A stretch of 64,000 nucleotides of DNA from Rhodococcus sp. KBS0724 (GTDB lineage: Bacteria > Actinomycetota > Actinomycetes > Mycobacteriales > Mycobacteriaceae). The DNA is taken from positions 5,966,501 through 6,030,500 of the forward strand of contig NZ_VCBX02000001.1 in the NCBI RefSeq assembly GCF_005938745.2. The letters are read 5' to 3'. Shown one piece after another: positions 59,795 to 64,000 of this stretch. A model generated the notes under the pieces. That model was not told the origin of the DNA, ran no database searches, and saw only the letters and a program-made list of their open reading frames with translations. A program made the position numbers and the translations under genes. Numbering within the stretch: the stretch's first letter is position 1; the number at the start of each line of letters is the position of its first letter.

Positions 59795-61078
59795 CTATCC
59801 CACTCTACTGCCGGCAGATGCCACCAACTTCTTGATCGGTACGTCGATGTCGGACAGATCATCCGGGGACAGTTCCATACGAGAACCCAATGCAGACTTC
59901 AGGGTAAGAAAGTCTGCCGGGGAATTCACACATTCGGCGGCAATCAACGTGCGCTCACGGAAGTACAGCGACGTAAGCCGATGTGGACGAGCCGGATCCG
60001 TGCGAGTCACGGTCTGGTCGTAACCTTCGATCAAACCCGCGATCTGAAGTTTGTACTTCCCTTGATCGGACCAGAACCACGGAATACCTCGCAACGACGA
60101 CGGCTTCCCCGCAATGGTTCTTGCTGCAACAGTTGCCTGCTCAACAGCGTTGTCAACCGATTCGAGCCGAATACGATCACTCAGGCCCTGTCGCGTCATC
60201 GGATTGGGTTGATTTGCGCAATCGCCTATTGCGATTGTCGATCCGTCGGATGCCAGGCAATGCTCGTCCACGAGAATGCCGTTGTCACAATCGAGCCCGA
60301 TTGCGGTACCGAGTTCATCCCGCGGAAGTACGCCTACCCCGATAAGGACAAGATCCGCCGGGAGCCTCTGCCCACTCCCGAGCATCACGCCGATCACGTC
60401 GTTCGATGTCGACACCAAAATCTCGGTGGGGACGGTCTCGAGAAGAACGGAAATACCGGCAGCTCGATGTGCGTCGAGCAAGAAGGCTGACGTGTGCGGG
60501 CCGAGCGCCCTACCCATCAGTTGCCTCCCCACCTCGACGACGGTGACATCTTTACCCATCGCTTGTGCAGTCGCAGCAGCTTCTAGTCCGACAAATCCGC
60601 CTCCGATGACAACAACGTGCTGTGCGCGCGCCAACTGCTCACGCACATGCAGCGCGTGCTCGACGTCGCGCAGATACAACACACCCCGAGCCCCGGAATC
60701 AGCGCCGGGAATGGCAAGCCGGCGAGGCCGGGCTCCGGTGGACAGTACCAACTGTTCGAATTCGTAACGTGCTCCCAGGCGAGTACCGACGCTTCCAGAA
60801 CCGTCCCCATTCATATCGATCTCGACTACTCGTTCACCGAGGACCAGATCAATAGTGTTCTCGGAATAGAACTCCCGATTTCGCAACATCAAGTCGGCAA
60901 CAGATACCTCACCTGCCAGAAACGCTTTGGACAGTGGCGGTCGATGATAAGGATCCTGAAGCTCCGCGCCGACGATGCGAATCGGATGAGCATAGCCTTC
61001 AGCCCGCAGACTGCTCGCCAGTTGTACGCCGGCCTGCGATGCTCCGACAATGAGAGTGCCAGGATGGGAGCTGTTCAC
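59795..61078 (-). CDS. Ferredoxin reductase-type FAD/NAD(P)-dependent oxidoreductase
   Basis: A 427-residue flavoprotein. I use the GTG start VNSSHPGTLIVGA because GGAGGATC precedes it; the longer frame upstream is less likely. FAD motif IVGASQAGVQLASSLR, the YHRPPLSKAFLAGE loop of rubredoxin/ferredoxin reductases, the NAD motif VVIGGGFVGLEAAATAQ and the FAD aspartate in IAIGDCANQPNP are in order. The end is the C-terminal domain (IPWFWSDQGKYKLQIAG). It would supply electrons to a ferredoxin and then a Rieske oxygenase or P450. Confidence 0.9.
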   Translation of the reverse strand: MNSSHPGTLIVGASQAGVQLASSLRAEGYAHPIRIVGAELQDPYHRPPLSKAFLAGEVSVADLMLRNREFYSENTIDLVLGERVVEIDMNGDGSGSVGTRLGARYEFEQLVLSTGARPRRLAIPGADSGARGVLYLRDVEHALHVREQLARAQHVVVIGGGFVGLEAAATAQAMGKDVTVVEVGRQLMGRALGPHTSAFLLDAHRAAGISVLLETVPTEILVSTSNDVIGVMLGSGQRLPADLVLIGVGVLPRDELGTAIGLDCDNGILVDEHCLASDGSTIAIGDCANQPNPMTRQGLSDRIRLESVDNAVEQATVAARTIAGKPSSLRGIPWFWSDQGKYKLQIAGLIEGYDQTVTRTDPARPHRLTSLYFRERTLIAAECVNSPADFLTLKSALGSRMELSPDDLSDIDVPIKKLVASAGSRVG

Positions 61079-61188
61079 GATCCTCCGTCTTGTCCGTCGG
61101 GCGTCTGCCGATTGATGCTCGGACTGATCCCAAACGCTACTAGATAGATGTTTTCTGTCAACTAAATTGCAGCCTCGGACCCGCCACG

Positions 61189-62016
61189 TCAATTCGTACC
61201 GGACACCTGTTCCCGAACCTTGTCGACCCGATCCTGCCAGTTGTCGAGCCACTCGGGATGAGGGAAGATATGCGTCTTCTCCTCAGCCATTGCCCGGACG
61301 ACCAGGTCGGCAACTTCTTCGGTCGAGATACCGTCCTGCTCGATCGCCGCATTCACGGATTCCCGCAAGTTTTCGAGTTCCGGATCGGCCAGTGCCCTCG
61401 GAACGTGACCAGCGGGTGCGTTGCGCTCATCATGCCGAATAGCTGTTGACGTATATGCCGGACACAGTGCCGCTACCCGGACATTCGGATGCTCGGTGGC
61501 AAATTCGTTGGACAGACTCTCCGACAGAGCCACCACAGCCGCCTTGGCAACCTTGTACGGGGCTTGATACGGACCGGTCAGGAAGCCCGCCATAGAAGCG
61601 GTATTGATGATGTAGGCACTGTCCTGTTCCGCCAAAATCGGCAGGAAGATCCTGCATCCGTGAATCGCACCCCACATAGTCACTCCGATGGTCCACTCCC
61701 ACGTTTCTGCGCTCGTGGTCGAAAATCGTTGCATACCTCCGACACCGGCGTTGTTGCACAGAACGTGGACGGCGCCGAATCGATCGACCGAGGCCCGAGC
61801 AAGTGCCTCGACGGAGACAGCATCAGCGACATCGGTCCGCACTGCAAGGACCTCGCCGAGCGTCGACAGATCTTTCTCAGCACGGTCGAGATCACCAAAA
61901 TCGTTGTCTGCGACGACTACTTTCATTCCTTCCTGCAAGAATCGACGAGCCAAGCCGAGCCCGATGCCATTTGCGCCTCCGGTCACTACCGCTACACGGC
62001 CCTGAAGATCTCTCAT
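61189..62016 (-). CDS. Short-chain dehydrogenase/reductase of the steroid block
   Basis: A 275-residue SDR: VAVVTGGANGIGLGLARRFL, VVADNDF (acidic residue, NAD-preferring), NNAGVG, NTASMAG, the catalytic tyrosine and lysine in YKVAK and SNEFATEHPNVRVAALCPAY. The TGGANGIG motif is characteristic of hydroxysteroid-like and cis-diol enzymes. The start overlaps the KstD-like stop as ATGA, so the two are coupled. Confidence 0.88.
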   Translation of the reverse strand: MRDLQGRVAVVTGGANGIGLGLARRFLQEGMKVVVADNDFGDLDRAEKDLSTLGEVLAVRTDVADAVSVEALARASVDRFGAVHVLCNNAGVGGMQRFSTTSAETWEWTIGVTMWGAIHGCRIFLPILAEQDSAYIINTASMAGFLTGPYQAPYKVAKAAVVALSESLSNEFATEHPNVRVAALCPAYTSTAIRHDERNAPAGHVPRALADPELENLRESVNAAIEQDGISTEEVADLVVRAMAEEKTHIFPHPEWLDNWQDRVDKVREQVSGTN

Positions 62017-63716
62017 CAGTTCTGACCCCCTGCGGCATCCCGTGCTGCGATGTAACCGAACACCAATCCTTGCCCGATAGTTGCGCCTGCGCCCGGATAC
62101 GTGTCTCCGAAGGCATTGGCTGCGGCGTTTCCGATCGCGTACAGGCCCTCGATCTCGCTTCCGTCCTCCCGGCGTACCCGGCCCTTGGCATCGGCCCGAA
62201 TCCCGCCACAGGTACCCAGGTCACTGAGAACCATCTTTATGGCGTACAGCGGGCCATCGGCGAGGGGGCGCAAGTTGGGGTTCGGCGAAATCGTCGGATC
62301 GCCGTAATAGCGGTCGTATGCGCTGTTTCCACGCTGGAAGTCGGGATCCATACCGGTCCGGGCAGACTCGTTGAAGCTCTCGAAGGTCTCGACAAAGCTA
62401 TCGACGGGAATACCGATCGAGCGACCTAGCTCTTCCGGACTGGAAGCCTTGTAAGCGATTCCGGCGCTGTACCACGACTCCGGCAGGGGTTGGCGCGGGA
62501 AAAGACCGGCTGCGAAGAGGTAACTGTTGCGGTAGCGCTGATCGAACACGATCCACATCGACTCGACCGGATCTCCGGCACGCTCACGACCTAGCACTCG
62601 CTGACCGAACGACATGTAGTCCTCGGACTCGTTCGTGAATCGTCGCCCGGTCTGATCGACGATAAACGAACCAGGCAAGGAGCGCTCGGCCAACATGACT
62701 GCAGGTTGAGCACCAGGCAACGGCGCCACTGCCGGGAACCACCAGGCCTGGTCCATCAGGTCGATACCCGCGCCGAGATCCTGTGCAATCCGGATCGCAT
62801 CGCCCGTATTCTGGTCGGAACCCAGGCTCGCATGATCGACTAGACTCTCCGACTGGAACTTTCGACGCATATCCATGTCGTGATCGAATCCACCGGCAGC
62901 AAGGATCACACCACGTCGGGCGGTAACCATCACTTCACGCCCGTTCTGCTCGACTACAGCGCCAGTCACACGGCCGTCAGTGTCCACCAGTCGCACGAGC
63001 GCCGTCTCGGTCCATACCGGAATTCCTGCATCGAGGATGCCTGCGAACAGTCCGGCCGCCAAAGCCTGTCCCCCAGCGATGTATTCGCGCCCGAGGGCCA
63101 GACCACCCAGCCCAACAGCAAGCCTACGGAAAATGCGTGGTAATGCCTTGGCCGGCATCTTTGCCATCAGGTTCATCCACTTGTAGTCCGCACCGGTGAC
63201 GGGCATCGGCATCGACGCCTCCATCAGTCCGGGTCGCAGGCGCCTGCGCTCGGAACCGAGAACCGATGCGTCGAACGGCAAGCATTCACACGTGCGGCCC
63301 GCTGCCGATCCACCCGGCTCCTCCGGATGGTAATCGGAGTAGCCCTCCGCCCAGAAGAACTTCATCGGAGTTGTCCGGAGCAACATATCCATCGTGTCCG
63401 AAGCATGGTCGAGGAAACTGTCACCGCGTTCTGCCGGCGCCGAATCGCCGACAACAGAACGGACGTACCGGCCGGCCCTGGCACGCGAATCACCAGCTCC
63501 GGACTTCTCCAGAATTTTGTTGGCCGGCAACCAGAATGCACCCCCGGATCGTGCCGTCGAGCCGCCGACATACTCGGTCTTCTCGATGACAAGAGTCGAG
63601 AGCCCCAGCTCGTGCGCTGCGAGTGCAGCTGCCATACCGGTACCCGATCCCACCACGAGTAGATCCACAGTGATGTCGTGCGCTGTCGTCACGACTAGAG
63701 GCGAATTTGTGGACAT
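62016..63716 (-). CDS. KstD-like FAD dehydrogenase (3-ketosteroid 1-dehydrogenase family)
   Basis: A 566-residue flavoprotein starting at MSTNSPLVVT with AAGGAG upstream. DLLVVGSGTGMAAALAAHEL is the FAD motif, YVGGSTARSGGAFWLP the active-site loop, and the C-terminal TYPGAGATIGQGLVFGYIAA and YAIKMVLSDLGTCGGI are KstD/fumarate-reductase features. It probably dehydrogenates the A ring of a 3-ketosteroid or a similar cyclic ketone. I call it KstD-like because I have not verified all catalytic tyrosines. It is coupled with the SDR gene. Confidence 0.88.
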   Translation of the reverse strand: MSTNSPLVVTTAHDITVDLLVVGSGTGMAAALAAHELGLSTLVIEKTEYVGGSTARSGGAFWLPANKILEKSGAGDSRARAGRYVRSVVGDSAPAERGDSFLDHASDTMDMLLRTTPMKFFWAEGYSDYHPEEPGGSAAGRTCECLPFDASVLGSERRRLRPGLMEASMPMPVTGADYKWMNLMAKMPAKALPRIFRRLAVGLGGLALGREYIAGGQALAAGLFAGILDAGIPVWTETALVRLVDTDGRVTGAVVEQNGREVMVTARRGVILAAGGFDHDMDMRRKFQSESLVDHASLGSDQNTGDAIRIAQDLGAGIDLMDQAWWFPAVAPLPGAQPAVMLAERSLPGSFIVDQTGRRFTNESEDYMSFGQRVLGRERAGDPVESMWIVFDQRYRNSYLFAAGLFPRQPLPESWYSAGIAYKASSPEELGRSIGIPVDSFVETFESFNESARTGMDPDFQRGNSAYDRYYGDPTISPNPNLRPLADGPLYAIKMVLSDLGTCGGIRADAKGRVRREDGSEIEGLYAIGNAAANAFGDTYPGAGATIGQGLVFGYIAARDAAGGQN

Positions 63717-63881
63717 AGTGCTCCTTCGATCTTCGGCCGCCGTCGGCAAAATACAGACATCAGCACGCACACGGTTGGATTGGCGCCGGATCAGACAAGA
63801 GAGTTGGATGGTCCGGCTGAATGAATCGGTGAGACTTCTGGATCTCACTTCCCAGTTGCTTTTACTAACGGCCTATTCGGC

Positions 63882-64000
63882 CTATTTCGTGGCCGACCGC
63901 GACGTGAAGGTGAAATTCTCCACATCGGGCTCACGCAGCATCGTCCAGTAGTCGACGAGCCGCCATGGACAAGGAACGATCGCACGCCCCTTGCTGTTTC
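63882..64000 (-). CDS. C-terminal end of an unknown gene (runs off the window)
   Basis: The minus strand from the window edge reads NSKGRAIVPCPWRLVDYW and TMLREPDVENFTFTSRSATK before a TAG at 63882-63884. About 39 codons are visible. The pattern is protein-like (hydrophobic and charged residues spaced as in a folded domain), but I cannot name a family. It is upstream of the KstD-like gene on the same strand. Confidence 0.4.
   Translation of the reverse strand, partial: NSKGRAIVPCPWRLVDYWTMLREPDVENFTFTSRSATK

Overview
The window looks like a chromosomal segment of a Rhodococcus-type actinobacterium (R. erythropolis/qingshengii-like). It is GC-rich, dense in TetR, MarR, GntR, IclR and MocR regulators, and uses GTG and TTG starts. 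It carries a KshA-type Rieske oxygenase, mycofactocin-type short-chain dehydrogenases, a KstD-like flavoprotein, a 3-ketosteroid isomerase and a mycobacterial-type ClpC2. The species assignment is inference from gene content only.

Layout. 0-5.7 kb: the start of a DMT exporter, divergent from a TetR gene; two further TetR genes; an SRPBCC protein; an acyl-CoA dehydrogenase/SDR/TetR operon opposed by another TetR gene. 5.7-10.3 kb: an ECF42-type sigma factor with its DGPF/YCII partner, a beta-lactamase-fold lipoprotein, and a DUF309/LON-domain pair. 10.3-22.8 kb: a large cluster with a complete peptide-type ABC importer, three flavin-dependent (LLM) monooxygenases, a MocR regulator, an odd alpha/beta hydrolase and an O-acetylhomoserine sulfhydrylase-like enzyme. 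I read this as an organosulfur scavenging system, and a rhodanese lies just beyond it. 23.8-28.5 kb: two mycofactocin-type SDRs, an IclR regulator, a KshA homologue, a 77-residue cysteine protein and an NTF2-fold protein. 28.5-34.0 kb: the lactate module lutABC, divergent from a lactate permease and LldR-type regulator, with two near-identical operators. 34.0-46.2 kb: initiator tRNA-fMet, then mostly housekeeping genes (AhpD-like, MarR/SDR, dienelactone hydrolase, cold-shock protein, ClpC2, hydrolases, siderophore-binding lipoprotein, MscS channel, nucleotidyltransferase, transglutaminase).

46.2-51.2 kb is a rearranged zone: a fragment of an esterase, an MFS exporter, an IS3-family element with a textbook -1 slippery heptamer, and a histidine kinase cut off by the IS. 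51.2-64 kb is a steroid/terpenoid catabolic block: an NTF2 protein, a hydroxysteroid-type SDR, a ketosteroid isomerase with an intact catalytic triad, a branched-chain-type ABC importer with a fused double permease and a coupled small membrane protein, an atypical crotonase, a ferredoxin reductase, an SDR and a KstD-like dehydrogenase.

Regulation is unusually readable. Perfect or near-perfect palindromes lie in front of at least seven regulator or divergent gene pairs, and I list them individually. The best candidates for something undescribed are the MocR-controlled organosulfur cluster at 10.3-22.8 kb and the Liv-type importer plus steroid enzyme block at 51-64 kb.
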